Under the pieces are notes generated by a model. It was not told the origin of the DNA. It worked only from the letters and a program-made list of their open reading frames with translations, and ran no database searches. Shown here in pieces: positions 1 to 9,112 of a stretch of 64,000 nt of DNA (its first letter is position 1; each line of letters opens with the position of its first letter). This stretch comes from Gilvimarinus gilvus. GTDB lineage: Bacteria; Pseudomonadota; Gammaproteobacteria; Pseudomonadales; Cellvibrionaceae. The stretch is from the NCBI RefSeq assembly GCF_030518155.1, contig NZ_JAULRU010000418.1:248001-312000 (forward strand). The letters are read 5' to 3'. Both the position numbers and the translations under genes were made by a program.

Positions 1-1
1 G

Positions 2-1681
2 CTCACGGCGGCAACCCACAGAGGCGACACCATTGCACAAATGGACCTAGAGGGCGCCCTTAAAAATCTTAGAAAAAAAGTAGAGTCTGCCGATTTTGTA
101 AAAACTCGAGTAAGACACTTACTGGTGGACAATACCCACCGCGCTACCCTAACTTTGCGCCCAGACGCTCATATGGCTGAGCGAGCACATAAGGCGGAAG
201 TCGCTCGGTTAGCCGATTTGAAAGCGACACTCACCGATACTGACTGCCAAAAAATTATCGAACAGGCTGAAGCACTCGATGCACGCCAGCAACAAAAGGA
301 CGACGAGAGTATTTTACCCAAGGTAGAGCTATCAGATGTCCCTACAAGCATGGCATACAGCTCAGGCAGTCAAGAGCTGGTTGGCAACTACCCGCTGCGC
401 TGCTATGGCGCGGGAACCAATGGCCTAGTTTACCATCAATTGGTGATTCGCCTGCCCAACCTAACCTCGGAACAGCTGCAAACGCTATCCATGTACTGTT
501 TGTGTCTCACTGAGGTTGGTCACGGCGAACTCGACTATTTAGCGGCGCAGCAGCGCCAGGCTAAAACCGTAGGTTCACTATCGGCTCGCATGAGCATTCG
601 CAGTAATGGCGAAGACGCCCAGTTTACCGACGGCTACCTTATTATCTCCGCCAAAGCCCTGGCCAGAAACTCCCAGGCCAGTGTTGAGCTTATGCGCGAC
701 ACCTTTGAGACCGCCCGGTTTGACGAGCTTTCCCGCATTAAGGAGTTAATTTCACAGTATCGGGCGCGCCGCGAGCAATCAGTCACAGGCAACGGTCATG
801 CACTGGCTATGTCAGCCGCCAGTGCCGGGATATCTCCCACGGCCAGGGTCAGCCATATGCTGGGCGGCCTGGCCGGTATAGAGCGCACCATTGTGTTAGA
901 TAACGCCAATCAGTCGCAGGATCAGCTGGCAGCTTTTGCCAACAATTTGCGGGAACTTCACGAATTACTGTGCAGAGCCCCCCGTCAATTACTGCTCGTG
1001 GGCGAGCAGGATTATTTAACCGAATACAAGGAGCATCTCGCTCAGTATTGGCAAGGTGAAAGTTACTCCGGTGCCGCAAAACTCTTACTTGAGCCCGTCA
1101 ACGAGCGTATTCAGGAGGGTTGGCTCACCAACACCCAAGTGAACTTCTGCGCCAAAGTGTTTCCAACGGTCGTGTCTGATCACCCCGACGCCGCCCCCCT
1201 GACCGTTCTGGGCGGAGTTTTACGCAATGGTTTCCTCCACAGAACTATTCGCGAGCAAGGTGGGGCCTATGGCGGTGGCGCCAGTCAGGACAATAATATT
1301 GGCGCCTTTCGCTTTTATTCCTACCGAGACCCGCGACTTGCTGAGACCTTGGATGATTTTGATGCCGCAATTGAGTGGCTGTTAGCCACCGAGCTCGAGC
1401 TCAGTGAAATCGAGGAGGCCATACTCGGGGTAGTGAGTAGCATTGATAAACCCGCCTCGCCCGCTGGCGAAGCCAAACAAACGTTTCAGGCAGAACTGTT
1501 TGGGCGCAGTAGGGAAAAACGCGAGCAGTTTCGGCGCCGGGTGCTCGAGGTGACCGACAAGGACCTCAAGCGCGTTACCCAACATTATTTGCAAAACGCC
1601 AAGCCGAGTATCGCTGTTGTTGCACCCAAAACGGCAAGGGAGACGCTTGAGCAGCTAGGGCTAGAAGTGAAAACCCTGTAA
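2..1681 (+). CDS. PreP-like M16 family zinc metalloprotease, C-terminal part (5' end outside window)
   Basis: The reading frame is open to the left edge of the window and has no start there, so this is the last 560 or so residues of a larger protein. Presequence-protease-type (M16C, PreP/Cym1) enzymes are near 970 residues, so roughly the second half is present. These enzymes degrade free peptides in a closed chamber made of two M16 halves. The zinc-binding HxxEH motif belongs to the missing N-terminal half. The visible part carries the family's C-terminal signature around REQGGAYGGGAS (about residues 418-430 counting from the first internal Met at 41), which precedes the FRFYSYRDPR segment. 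An internal ATG at 41 exists but is unlikely to be the true start. It ends 137 bp before the PP2C gene. Confidence 0.85.
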   Translation, partial: LTAATHRGDTIAQMDLEGALKNLRKKVESADFVKTRVRHLLVDNTHRATLTLRPDAHMAERAHKAEVARLADLKATLTDTDCQKIIEQAEALDARQQQKDDESILPKVELSDVPTSMAYSSGSQELVGNYPLRCYGAGTNGLVYHQLVIRLPNLTSEQLQTLSMYCLCLTEVGHGELDYLAAQQRQAKTVGSLSARMSIRSNGEDAQFTDGYLIISAKALARNSQASVELMRDTFETARFDELSRIKELISQYRARREQSVTGNGHALAMSAASAGISPTARVSHMLGGLAGIERTIVLDNANQSQDQLAAFANNLRELHELLCRAPRQLLLVGEQDYLTEYKEHLAQYWQGESYSGAAKLLLEPVNERIQEGWLTNTQVNFCAKVFPTVVSDHPDAAPLTVLGGVLRNGFLHRTIREQGGAYGGGASQDNNIGAFRFYSYRDPRLAETLDDFDAAIEWLLATELELSEIEEAILGVVSSIDKPASPAGEAKQTFQAELFGRSREKREQFRRRVLEVTDKDLKRVTQHYLQNAKPSIAVVAPKTARETLEQLGLEVKTL

Positions 1682-1818
1682 ACTGTCAAAAAAAAGCGTT
1701 GGGGCATGCTAATCTATAAAAAAATGGTATATCCACTCGCGCTTTGGCCAGTGGATCGACAGGGTTTGGCGCCCCTAAGGCGTACTGGCCAACAGAACCA
1801 TCAGGACGGAAGCCATAC

Positions 1819-2655
1819 ATGCAGGGTTTGGAATCGAGCTCTCTGACCAATCCAGGGCGTAAACGTAGCAACAATGAAGACTGCTTTCTAAGTCTGCCAA
1901 GCCACGACCTGTGGATGGTCGCTGACGGTATGGGCGGCCACGAGGCGGGCGAAGTCGCCAGCGATATTGTCCGCACGACTTTGCGAGAAGACAGCGGTGA
2001 TTCTCTGCCAGCCACCATCCAGCGCGCTCACAAACAAGTGTTATCCGCGGCCGACAACGGTATCGGGGCCGAGGGTATGGGCTCTACCGTAGTCGCCTTA
2101 AAAAACCTTGGAGACCGCTTCGAAATCGCCTGGGTTGGCGACAGCAGGGCGTACTCTTTCTTACCCAGCGGCGAATTGGAACAGCTCACCACCGACCACT
2201 CCTACGTACAAATGTTACTTGAGAGCGGCGCGATAGAGCCGGCCGAAGCACATTCCCACCCAGACAAGAACATTATTACCCAATGTCTGGGCTCACAAGA
2301 GCTGGAAGAGGTGAAGGTCGACACCCTCACTCAGCCGTGGCAAGACGGACAGTGGATCATTCTTTGCAGTGACGGTCTCACCGATGAACTCGAATTCAAC
2401 GAAATGAGCCGAATACTCCAGCAGTGCCAGGATGTAGAAAGTGCGACCAAAGAGCTGGTTAGGGCTGCCCTGCAGGCCGGCGGGCGGGACAATGTCACCG
2501 TTCAAGTCATTGCAGCTCCCACCGCCGCAAGACCTCTACTGCCGACGTTATCACAGTGGATTCCGGTGTTCACTCACAGCCGAAAAGTCGATGCGGCCAT
2601 ATACGCATCTGCGGTGCTGCTATTGGTCGCCCTACTTTATTGGATATTTAACTAA
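1819..2655 (+). CDS. PP2C-family Ser/Thr protein phosphatase with C-terminal membrane anchor
   Basis: Predicted metal-dependent phosphatase that removes phosphate from Ser/Thr and probably counteracts the kinase encoded directly downstream. PP2C motifs are in order: RKRSNNEDCF (about 14-23), ADGMGGHEAGE (about 35-45), a GDSRAY motif, SDGLTDE, and GGRDNVTVQVI near the end, supplying the aspartates that bind Mn/Mg. A hydrophobic segment near residues 258-275 (ASAVLLLVALLYWIF) should tether it to the inner membrane. I chose the ATG at 1819 because AGGACGGA lies 8 bases upstream and the conserved fold begins just after it; the frame is open further upstream to 1744 without family similarity. The kinase starts only 8 bp after the stop, so the two are very likely co-transcribed. 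Confidence 0.9.
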   Translation: MQGLESSSLTNPGRKRSNNEDCFLSLPSHDLWMVADGMGGHEAGEVASDIVRTTLREDSGDSLPATIQRAHKQVLSAADNGIGAEGMGSTVVALKNLGDRFEIAWVGDSRAYSFLPSGELEQLTTDHSYVQMLLESGAIEPAEAHSHPDKNIITQCLGSQELEEVKVDTLTQPWQDGQWIILCSDGLTDELEFNEMSRILQQCQDVESATKELVRAALQAGGRDNVTVQVIAAPTAARPLLPTLSQWIPVFTHSRKVDAAIYASAVLLLVALLYWIFN

Positions 2656-2663
2656 GCCATCCT

Positions 2664-5258
2664 ATGCACATCCCCGGCTATCGATTTATAAGAAAAATTA
2701 ACCACGGTGGTATGTCCACTGTGTACTTGGCTATACAGGAGAGTGTTGGGCGTGTTGTAGCTCTTAAGGTCATGTCGCCCGCCCTCAATAGTGACCCGAG
2801 TTACAGCGAAAGATTTCAGCGCGAAGCGAATATTGTAGGGCAACTATCGCATCCGCACATTGTGTCAATTTATGACATAGGGCGTCACGAAAACTTTAAC
2901 TACATCGCCATGGATTACCTTCCCGGCGGTTCAATACACGACATGATGCTCGAGGGCATTGATGCCCCTCAAGCCTTAAAAATACTTAAAGAGATTGGCT
3001 CCGCGCTCGATCACGCTCACGAAAGGGGCTACATACACCGGGACATAAAACCGGAAAACATTCTGTTCCGTGACGACGGCTCTGCAGTATTAACCGACTT
3101 TGGCGTCGCCCGGGCACAAGCGATCGGATCACGGGCAACTCATGCCGGCACTGTGGTGGGCACCCCCCACTATATGAGCCCAGAGCAAACTCGCGGAAAA
3201 ACCCTGGATGGCCGCTCAGATCTGTACAGTTTAGGCATTGTGTTCTACGAAATGCTTACCGGTTCTTTACCCTACCAAGGTGAAGAGGCGGTCGCGATCG
3301 CGTTAAAACACCTGGCTTCGCCACTGCCTACCCTACCCGCGCAATACATTCGCTTTCAGCCTATTTTAGATAGACTGCTCGATAAAGAAGCCAGCAAGCG
3401 TTATCAAAGTGGTCGTGAATTAGTCAGTGACATTGAATTACTGCAACTGCAAATGCGCGAGCAAGGCGACGACTACCTCTCGAGCGGTAATAGCCTAAGC
3501 CGGCAATTTGTGAGTCTTTTTAATGTCCTGTTGCGCAAAACCCGATCAGTTATTAGGGAAAAGTCGGCTCAAAGCTGGCAGTATCTTCGCTCGCTACGCT
3601 ACTCTAAAGAACGTGGAGTTTATCGCGAGACTTCGAGTAAACACGATCTTAGCGAGCAACTTACTCAGCAAAATACTCTGGTCGCGACACGAGTTAATCG
3701 ACAAATTAACGGCGGTGGCTGGCTCTACAACTGGCAACAAATTCCCGCCAACTATCGCATGATACTGACAGGTGCAAGTTTGGTGTTTGTGCTGGCCTTA
3801 TTGCTGCTGTTTTTACAGTCATCTGACCCTGCAGCGGTAAAGAAAACGGAAATATCGGCAGACCTGTCATCTGCAAGTTCATCACTCAGTAGCTCGGCGG
3901 TCGTGGACACACCCGAGGGCGTCGAACCCCTGTCGCGAGACATTGAGCGGCATAACGCCGTACCAAATACCGCGCAACAACAAGCCGGTGAGCCAGAAAC
4001 TAACTCGCCTAAAATTGACGCGACGAGTGCCCCCAAAACGCTGACAAGCATGACCGAGTCTCAGACGACGGCAACCGTTGCTGCGACCGCCGCCGACAAT
4101 GTACCGGCCCCAGATACGGTAAGTTCGACCGCGCTTGCGCAACAGAGCTTGAGTACAGAGCATACAGATACCGCTCCACAGGAGCGCGCCGACTCGAGCG
4201 AGGCTATAACCCAAGCCGCCAGCGAGTCCAGCAATGCCAGTGCTTCAGTCAGGGCGCCGGAAGCACAAACACCAAGGGAGAAGGTCTCGCCCCCAAGCAA
4301 ACCAACTCTATACGCACTGTCTGTCGTTACCGAGCCTGTCACCGCACGCGTTCGTATTATGAACATTAAAGAAAAGTATAGAGACGGAATAACGCTCGCA
4401 CCGGGACGCTACCATATAGAGGCATCCGCTCCAGGGTATAAAAAATACTTAAAGTGGGTTTCGCTAGAAGATGCAGATTTAGTGCACCGAATTGCACTGA
4501 GCCCCCAGCGTAACGACGGTAGCGAGTTTTCCGACCGCCTCAGCGCGGGAGGAGAAGCTCCACTTATGGTCGTAATACCAGCAGGCTCTTTTAAGCTAGG
4601 CGGCCCCGATGCAAACAGCCAGCCCTATACCGACGTGACTTTCAATAAACCGTTTGCCATGAGTAAGCACGAGGTTACTTTTGCGCAGTACGAGAAATTT
4701 GCACAACGCGAGTCCCTCCCCCTGCCGGGAGACAACAAATGGGGCCGGGGTGACCGGCCGGTTATTAATGTAAGCTGGGAAGAAGCCTCGGAGTACGCGC
4801 GCTGGTTGAGTCAACAGACCGGAGCAACATACCGAATTCCGACCGAGGCCGAATGGGAGTACGTTGCCAAGTCTGCAAGTAACAACGCTTTTTGGTGGGG
4901 TAACGACGTTCGCAGTGCCAGTAAAAAAGCGAACTGCCGGCGCCATTGTGACAGTGATTTCACAGGGATATTCAAAAGCCAAACCGCACCGGTGGGGAGC
5001 TTCACCGCCAGCCCATTAGGCGTGCATGACCTCGCCGGCAACGTCGCAGAATGGACCGCTGACTGCTACAAAGACAACTACCAAGGCGCGTCAAATTCCG
5101 GCCAAGCATACGATCAGGAAAACTGCCCTGCCCGCGTAATCCGGGGCGGGTCAATGAAAGACAACGCAGAAGAAATAACGGCCTTCCAGCGTCGCTATCA
5201 ACCACAGCATACCCTTCATGAAGATGTAGGCATACGATTAGTACGCGAACTAAACTAA
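2664..5258 (+). CDS. Transmembrane Ser/Thr protein kinase with PEGA-like and FGE-sulfatase-like domains
   Basis: Eukaryotic-type kinase. The cytoplasmic kinase domain spans about residues 6-265: a glycine-rich loop (NHGGMSTVYLA), K35 in VALK, catalytic HRDIKPEN (125-132), DFG (145-147) and an activation segment ending GTPHYMSPEQ. A membrane span at about 365-386 (MILTGASLVFVLALLLLFLQ) separates it from a long Ala/Ser/Thr/Glu-rich linker (about 390-545), a PEGA-like beta segment (about 548-605) and an FGE-sulfatase/SUMF1-type domain (about 632-864) containing VINVSWEEASEYARWLS and VIRGGSM. The C-terminal half should lie in the periplasm and may sense a ligand. The usual final GFR of the FGE fold reads GIR, and I see no cysteine at the expected catalytic place, so a binding role is more likely than oxidation. 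Kinase/phosphatase pairs of this kind also occur in type VI secretion clusters, but no such genes are here. Confidence 0.88.
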   Translation: MHIPGYRFIRKINHGGMSTVYLAIQESVGRVVALKVMSPALNSDPSYSERFQREANIVGQLSHPHIVSIYDIGRHENFNYIAMDYLPGGSIHDMMLEGIDAPQALKILKEIGSALDHAHERGYIHRDIKPENILFRDDGSAVLTDFGVARAQAIGSRATHAGTVVGTPHYMSPEQTRGKTLDGRSDLYSLGIVFYEMLTGSLPYQGEEAVAIALKHLASPLPTLPAQYIRFQPILDRLLDKEASKRYQSGRELVSDIELLQLQMREQGDDYLSSGNSLSRQFVSLFNVLLRKTRSVIREKSAQSWQYLRSLRYSKERGVYRETSSKHDLSEQLTQQNTLVATRVNRQINGGGWLYNWQQIPANYRMILTGASLVFVLALLLLFLQSSDPAAVKKTEISADLSSASSSLSSSAVVDTPEGVEPLSRDIERHNAVPNTAQQQAGEPETNSPKIDATSAPKTLTSMTESQTTATVAATAADNVPAPDTVSSTALAQQSLSTEHTDTAPQERADSSEAITQAASESSNASASVRAPEAQTPREKVSPPSKPTLYALSVVTEPVTARVRIMNIKEKYRDGITLAPGRYHIEASAPGYKKYLKWVSLEDADLVHRIALSPQRNDGSEFSDRLSAGGEAPLMVVIPAGSFKLGGPDANSQPYTDVTFNKPFAMSKHEVTFAQYEKFAQRESLPLPGDNKWGRGDRPVINVSWEEASEYARWLSQQTGATYRIPTEAEWEYVAKSASNNAFWWGNDVRSASKKANCRRHCDSDFTGIFKSQTAPVGSFTASPLGVHDLAGNVAEWTADCYKDNYQGASNSGQAYDQENCPARVIRGGSMKDNAEEITAFQRRYQPQHTLHEDVGIRLVRELN

Positions 5259-5285
5259 ATCAGTCAGCCGCTATTTTGAATAGAA

Positions 5286-7289
5286 CTAAATCGCTGTTTG
5301 CTTTAAACGGTTAATTTGATCGCGAATAGCGGCGGCTTTTTCAAACTCAAGATCTTTCGCTGCCTTCATCATTTCAGTTTCCAATAGTTCAACCTGCTTA
5401 AACACATCGCCACCAATAGGCAGCTCAATGACATCGACATCGTTGCTGCGCGCTCCCTTGCGCTTAGAGCGACCACCGGCGCCTGGAACTTGTGCGCCCT
5501 CCAGGATATCCGCAATATTTTTCTTTATGCCCTTAGGCGTAATACCGTGTTTTTCGTTATGCTCTACTTGCTTGATTCGGCGACGCTCGGTTTCATCTAT
5601 GGCGCGCTCCATAGAGCCTGTCATGCGATCTGCGTATAAAATCGCCCTACCGTTTACGTTACGTGCAGCCCGCCCAATGGTCTGAATCAAAGAGCGTTCA
5701 GAACGCAAAAAACCTTCCTTATCCGCGTCAAAAATGGCGACTAAGGAAACCTCAGGCATATCCAGCCCTTCACGCAATAGGTTAATACCCACCAGCACAT
5801 CAAATTCACCCAAGCGTAAATCACGAATAATTTCGACACGCTCTACCGTATCGATATCAGAGTGCAAATAGCGTACACGGACCCCCTGCTCTGACAGAAA
5901 ATCTGTTAGATCTTCCGCCATACGTTTGGTGAGCACCGTGATAAGAATTCTTTCTTCTACCTCAACCCGCTTATGTATTTCCGACAACACATCGTCCACT
6001 TGCGTTGAGGCAGGACGAATTTCAATCTCAGGATCCACCAGCCCAGTAGGCCGAACCACCTGCTCCACCACCTGCCCTGCATGCTCGTGCTCATAGGGGC
6101 CTGGCGTGGCCGATACAAAAATCATTTGCGGGGCGCGGCGCTCCCACTCATCAAAACGCATAGGTCGGTTGTCGAGCGCTGAAGGCAACCGAAAACCGTA
6201 CTCCACCAATGTTTCTTTGCGCGACCGGTCTCCTTTGTACATAGCGCCAATTTGCGGAATCGTTACGTGAGACTCGTCAATAACCAGCAGCGCTTCGGCG
6301 GGCAAATAATCGAATAAGGTTGGCGGTGCTTCGCCAGGGTCGCGACCTGAGAGGTATCGCGAATAGTTTTCAATGCCATTGCAGTAGCCAAGCTCCTGCA
6401 TCATTTCTAAATCGTAGCGGGTGCGCTGCTCTAGCCGCTGCGCTTCTACCAGTTTTTCATTATCGCGCAGTTGTTTAAGGCGCTCCTCCAACTCCACTTT
6501 GATGTGGTCAATGGCTTCCAGAATCTTTTCTCTGGGGGTGACATAGTGCGATTTGGGGTAAATGGTCATCCGCGGGACCTTGTTAAGCACTTCTCCTGTC
6601 AGGGGGTCAAAAATGGATAACTGTTCAATTTCATCGTCAAACAGCTCAATGCGAACAGCCTCGAATTCCGAGTCGGCGGGAAATACATCGATAACATCGC
6701 CGCGTACACGGTAGGTCGCCCGGTGAAAGTCGGCGTCATTGCGGGTGTACTGCAGCTCGGCAAGGCGGCGCAATATTTTGCGCTGGTCGATTCTATCGCC
6801 CCGCACTAGGTGCAAAATCATTTTTAAGTAAGAGTCAGGATCACCCAAGCCATAAATGGCCGATACCGTTGCCACGACAATGGCGTCTTTGCGCTCCATA
6901 AGCGCTTTGGTCGCCGACAAGCGCATTTGCTCAATGTGTTCATTGACCGAGGCATCTTTCTCGATAAAGGTATCGGACGACGGCACGTAGGCTTCAGGCT
7001 GGTAGTAATCGTAGTAAGAGACAAAATATTCTACTGAATTACCCGGAAAGAACTCTTTAAACTCACCGTACAACTGCGCCGCCAAGGTTTTGTTGTGCGC
7101 CATTACTAAGGTGGGTCGCTGCGTCTGAGCGATTACATGGGCAATAGAGAAGGTTTTACCAGAGCCTGTAACTCCCAGCAGCGTCTGATGCGCCAAGCCA
7201 GACTCAATACCGTCAACTAGCCCAGCAATTGCGGTTGGCTGATCCCCCGCGGGTGAATAATTGCTGACTACTTCAAATTCTTCGCTCAT
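5286..7289 (-). CDS. uvrB: UvrABC excinuclease subunit B
   Basis: Damage-verifying helicase-like subunit of nucleotide excision repair. It receives DNA from UvrA and recruits UvrC for incision. The 667-residue product matches the family's length. It shows Walker A GVTGSGKT near residue 40, the beta-hairpin region with [12 protein letters not shown], the DEXH-type box [12 protein letters not shown], helicase motif VI region QTIGRAARN, and the C-terminal UVR motif (about the last 35 residues, [21 protein letters not shown]) that contacts UvrC. The ATG at 7289 has AGGT 6 bases upstream and is preferred over a TTG nine codons earlier. A TACAAT -10-like hexamer lies upstream at 7324-7329 on the minus strand. 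I saw no LexA-type CTGT-N8-ACAG box. It converges with the kinase gene 27 bp away. Confidence 0.97.
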   Translation of the reverse strand: MSEEFEVVSNYSPAGDQPTAIAGLVDGIESGLAHQTLLGVTGSGKTFSIAHVIAQTQRPTLVMAHNKTLAAQLYGEFKEFFPGNSVEYFVSYYDYYQPEAYVPSSDTFIEKDASVNEHIEQMRLSATKALMERKDAIVVATVSAIYGLGDPDSYLKMILHLVRGDRIDQRKILRRLAELQYTRNDADFHRATYRVRGDVIDVFPADSEFEAVRIELFDDEIEQLSIFDPLTGEVLNKVPRMTIYPKSHYVTPREKILEAIDHIKVELEERLKQLRDNEKLVEAQRLEQRTRYDLEMMQELGYCNGIENYSRYLSGRDPGEAPPTLFDYLPAEALLVIDESHVTIPQIGAMYKGDRSRKETLVEYGFRLPSALDNRPMRFDEWERRAPQMIFVSATPGPYEHEHAGQVVEQVVRPTGLVDPEIEIRPASTQVDDVLSEIHKRVEVEERILITVLTKRMAEDLTDFLSEQGVRVRYLHSDIDTVERVEIIRDLRLGEFDVLVGINLLREGLDMPEVSLVAIFDADKEGFLRSERSLIQTIGRAARNVNGRAILYADRMTGSMERAIDETERRRIKQVEHNEKHGITPKGIKKNIADILEGAQVPGAGGRSKRKGARSNDVDVIELPIGGDVFKQVELLETEMMKAAKDLEFEKAAAIRDQINRLKQTAI

Positions 7290-7396
7290 CGCGTACCTAG
7301 CTTGTATAACGTGCAAACCGTGTATTGTAGCCCATTCGATGGGTCAGTCTCGACGGCTTTAACCCGACTTGCCGATAACACCCCGGCAGCCCTCAT

Positions 7397-7467
7397 CTAG
7401 CAGCAACTGTGTTCTAGATTATAATGGGCTTATATGGCTCCCCCGATCTGCACACAGTTGCTGCTAG
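7397..7467. repeat. 71-bp palindromic insert with 16-bp perfect inverted repeats
   Basis: The arms 7397-7412 and 7452-7467 are exact reverse complements (CTAGCAGCAACTGTGT and its complement), separated by 39 bp. The right arm contains the TAG stop codon of the LysR gene (7464-7466). The spacer is AT-rich in its first half. There is no U-tract directly after the right arm on the minus strand, so it is not a classical terminator. The CTAGCAG end resembles the outer end of the larger element at 31528-31797, which suggests a small mobile-element relic. The function is unknown. Confidence 0.6.
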
Positions 7468-8360
7468 TCCCTTATGTTACGTCGCAATATTTCAGCCAAC
7501 GCCCTGGTGGCCGGCCCGGCAATATCCTGGTCAGACAACACCAGATAGAGCGGCACTTTACGCTCTCCGCCCTCGGCAATGGGCAGTCGCTTGAGTTCAC
7601 CGCGAGCCAGGGCTTGCCCAATGTAACCCTCTGGCATCCAGGCAAAACCAAGCCCTTGCTTTACCGCGAGCAAGGAGGTTGTTAGGTGAGCGAACGTCCA
7701 GCGCTGCTCCGCCTCAAGCCAGCCGGCGTTGTAGCGGCGGTGAACACCCGTGTCCCGAACTATCAGTTGCCGATGATGGCGCAAATCCTCCTGAGTCACG
7801 CATCGGCCCAGATGGTGCAGTGGATGCTGGGGAGCCGCGACGCCAAACATGGAAACAGAGCATAGATAGTCGCCCATAAAACCTGCGGGAACACGGGCCG
7901 TAATGGCCAAATCAACTTGTTTTTGCACCAGAGCATCTTCGGTGCCGCTCAATGCGGATTCCAAAACGTCTACCCGGGTAGCCGGGAAAGCCTTGGCAAA
8001 TTCATCGAGACATTGCAACCACTGCATGGACGGCACCAACAAATCGGCGGCAAGACCAATTTCCGGTTCAATTTTGTCCCCCAGTCTTTGCGCGGCCCCC
8101 TCCAAAGACCCAGCCTCAGCCAATAGGTGCTTAGCTCTTTGATACAGCGCTTTACCCGCAGCCGTCGCGTTGGCCTTTCTTCCTTCAAGCCTAAATACCG
8201 CAACGTTAAGAGCCTGTTCTAACTGACTGACAGCATAGGAAACCGTAGATTGACTCTTTCCCAAAGCCTCCGCCGCTTTCGCATAACCACCGTGCTCAAT
8301 CACCGCAATCAACGCTCGCCACTGATCCAACGTAACCTTGATTTCCTTCCCCATAAGCAT
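7464..8360 (-). CDS. LysR-type transcriptional regulator
   Basis: LysR regulator of about 298 residues, the usual family length. The N-terminal winged helix-turn-helix covers roughly residues 8-65 (VTLDQWRALIAVIEHGGYAKAAEALGKSQSTVSYAVSQLE), followed by a substrate-binding-type effector domain. I chose the ATG at 8360; a second ATG two codons in (8354) is also possible, and the frame extends to a TTG at 8393. It is divergent from an azoreductase-pirin pair across a 114-bp region holding a T-N11-A palindrome, so the likely target is that pair. Its architecture is like YhaJ, which responds to quinone or nitroaromatic compounds, but the effector here cannot be read from the sequence. The stop codon lies inside the 71-bp inverted repeat. 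Confidence 0.9.
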   Translation of the reverse strand: MLMGKEIKVTLDQWRALIAVIEHGGYAKAAEALGKSQSTVSYAVSQLEQALNVAVFRLEGRKANATAAGKALYQRAKHLLAEAGSLEGAAQRLGDKIEPEIGLAADLLVPSMQWLQCLDEFAKAFPATRVDVLESALSGTEDALVQKQVDLAITARVPAGFMGDYLCSVSMFGVAAPQHPLHHLGRCVTQEDLRHHRQLIVRDTGVHRRYNAGWLEAEQRWTFAHLTTSLLAVKQGLGFAWMPEGYIGQALARGELKRLPIAEGGERKVPLYLVLSDQDIAGPATRALAEILRRNIRD

Positions 8361-8417
8361 ATTCCGACCCGAGAATTCGATATTTTCGATCAATTAGAGC
8401 TAATTTAGGGGATTTAT

Positions 8418-8434
8418 TATCTGATTGCCAGATA
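8418..8434. promoter_or_regulatory. Candidate LysR operator (T-N11-A palindrome)
   Basis: The sequence TATCTG-ATTGC-CAGATA is a perfect 6-5-6 inverted repeat containing a T-N11-A core, the classical LysR-family recognition pattern. It sits between the LysR gene and azoR, 40 bp before the azoR start. A weaker TCGA-N5-TCGA repeat lies near 8378-8390 on the LysR side. Assignment to this regulator is an inference from position. Confidence 0.5.
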
Positions 8435-8474
8435 TTTAAATAGACCCATAGACAAACACCTTAGGAGAAGAGCC

Positions 8475-9080
8475 ATGAAAACCCTGCTACAAATCAAAAG
8501 CAGCCTAAACGGCGACAACGGGCAGTCGTCATTTCTTAGCAACCAGTTCGCCAACAAGTGGCTGGCCGAAAACCCCGACGGCCGGATTATTGAAAGAGAC
8601 TTGTCGACCACGCCTGTGCCACACCTCGACGGTGAACGTTTTAATGCGTTTTTGACCAGTCCCGACAAACGCACGCCGAGGGAGCAAGCCATCGTCGATT
8701 TTTCTGATGAGCTAATCAACGAAATTAAATCAGCAACGGTTGTCTCTATTGGCTTGCCTATGTACAACTTTGGCATTCCCTCGACTTTAAAAGCCTACTT
8801 TGACCATATTGCCCGATCAGGCATTACCTTTCGCTACACTTCCGAAGGACCAGTAGGGTTAATTGAAGATAAGCCGGTACACATTCTTGCGGCGCGCGGC
8901 GGTCACTATGCAGGCACTCAGGCCGACTCACAAACAGGCTACATGAATGCATTTTTAGGTTTTATCGGTCTGCACGATGTCAATTTCATCTATGCTGAGG
9001 GCTTGGCCACCGGCGGCGACGAACGCGAATTGGCACTCAATAAAGCGCAGGATCAAATCACCAAAGCGGTAGCGGCATAA
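8475..9080 (+). CDS. azoR: FMN-dependent NADH-azoreductase (AzoR family)
   Basis: Flavodoxin-like NAD(P)H:quinone/azo oxidoreductase of 201 residues, equal to the E. coli enzyme in size. It is expected to reduce quinones and azo compounds by two-electron transfer in the cytoplasm. Family features are the N-terminal strand ending in a Ser-rich phosphate loop (LLQIKSSLNGDNGQSS, about 4-19), the flavin-contacting SIGLPMYNFGIPSTLKAYFDHI (about 92-113), and the ARGGHY segment (about 140-146). The start has AGGAGAAG 6 bases upstream. The pirin gene follows after 32 bp on the same strand, and the LysR gene is divergent, giving a small redox-stress unit. Confidence 0.93.
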   Translation: MKTLLQIKSSLNGDNGQSSFLSNQFANKWLAENPDGRIIERDLSTTPVPHLDGERFNAFLTSPDKRTPREQAIVDFSDELINEIKSATVVSIGLPMYNFGIPSTLKAYFDHIARSGITFRYTSEGPVGLIEDKPVHILAARGGHYAGTQADSQTGYMNAFLGFIGLHDVNFIYAEGLATGGDERELALNKAQDQITKAVAA

Positions 9081-9112
9081 CCTGAGGGGCGTCGCAACGT
9101 CAGGAGAAAACT

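Noticed and set aside
4061-4366. Minus-strand open frames opposite the kinase linker
   Set aside because: They are antisense to a low-complexity Ala/Ser/Thr-rich region, which tends to be free of stops on the other strand; no ribosome site or domain is seen.
1819-5258. Type VI secretion cluster
   Set aside because: The kinase and phosphatase resemble those of such clusters, but no tss, hcp, vgrG or FHA gene lies in the window.
7290-7463. SOS (LexA) box in front of uvrB
   Set aside because: I looked for CTGT-N8-ACAG on both strands. CTGT occurs at the inverted repeat, but no ACAG is at the right distance.
7397-7467. Integron attC site
   Set aside because: The arms are perfect complements, without the unpaired bases of attC, and the ends do not fit RYYYAAC/GTTRRRY. 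No integrase gene or cassette array is near.
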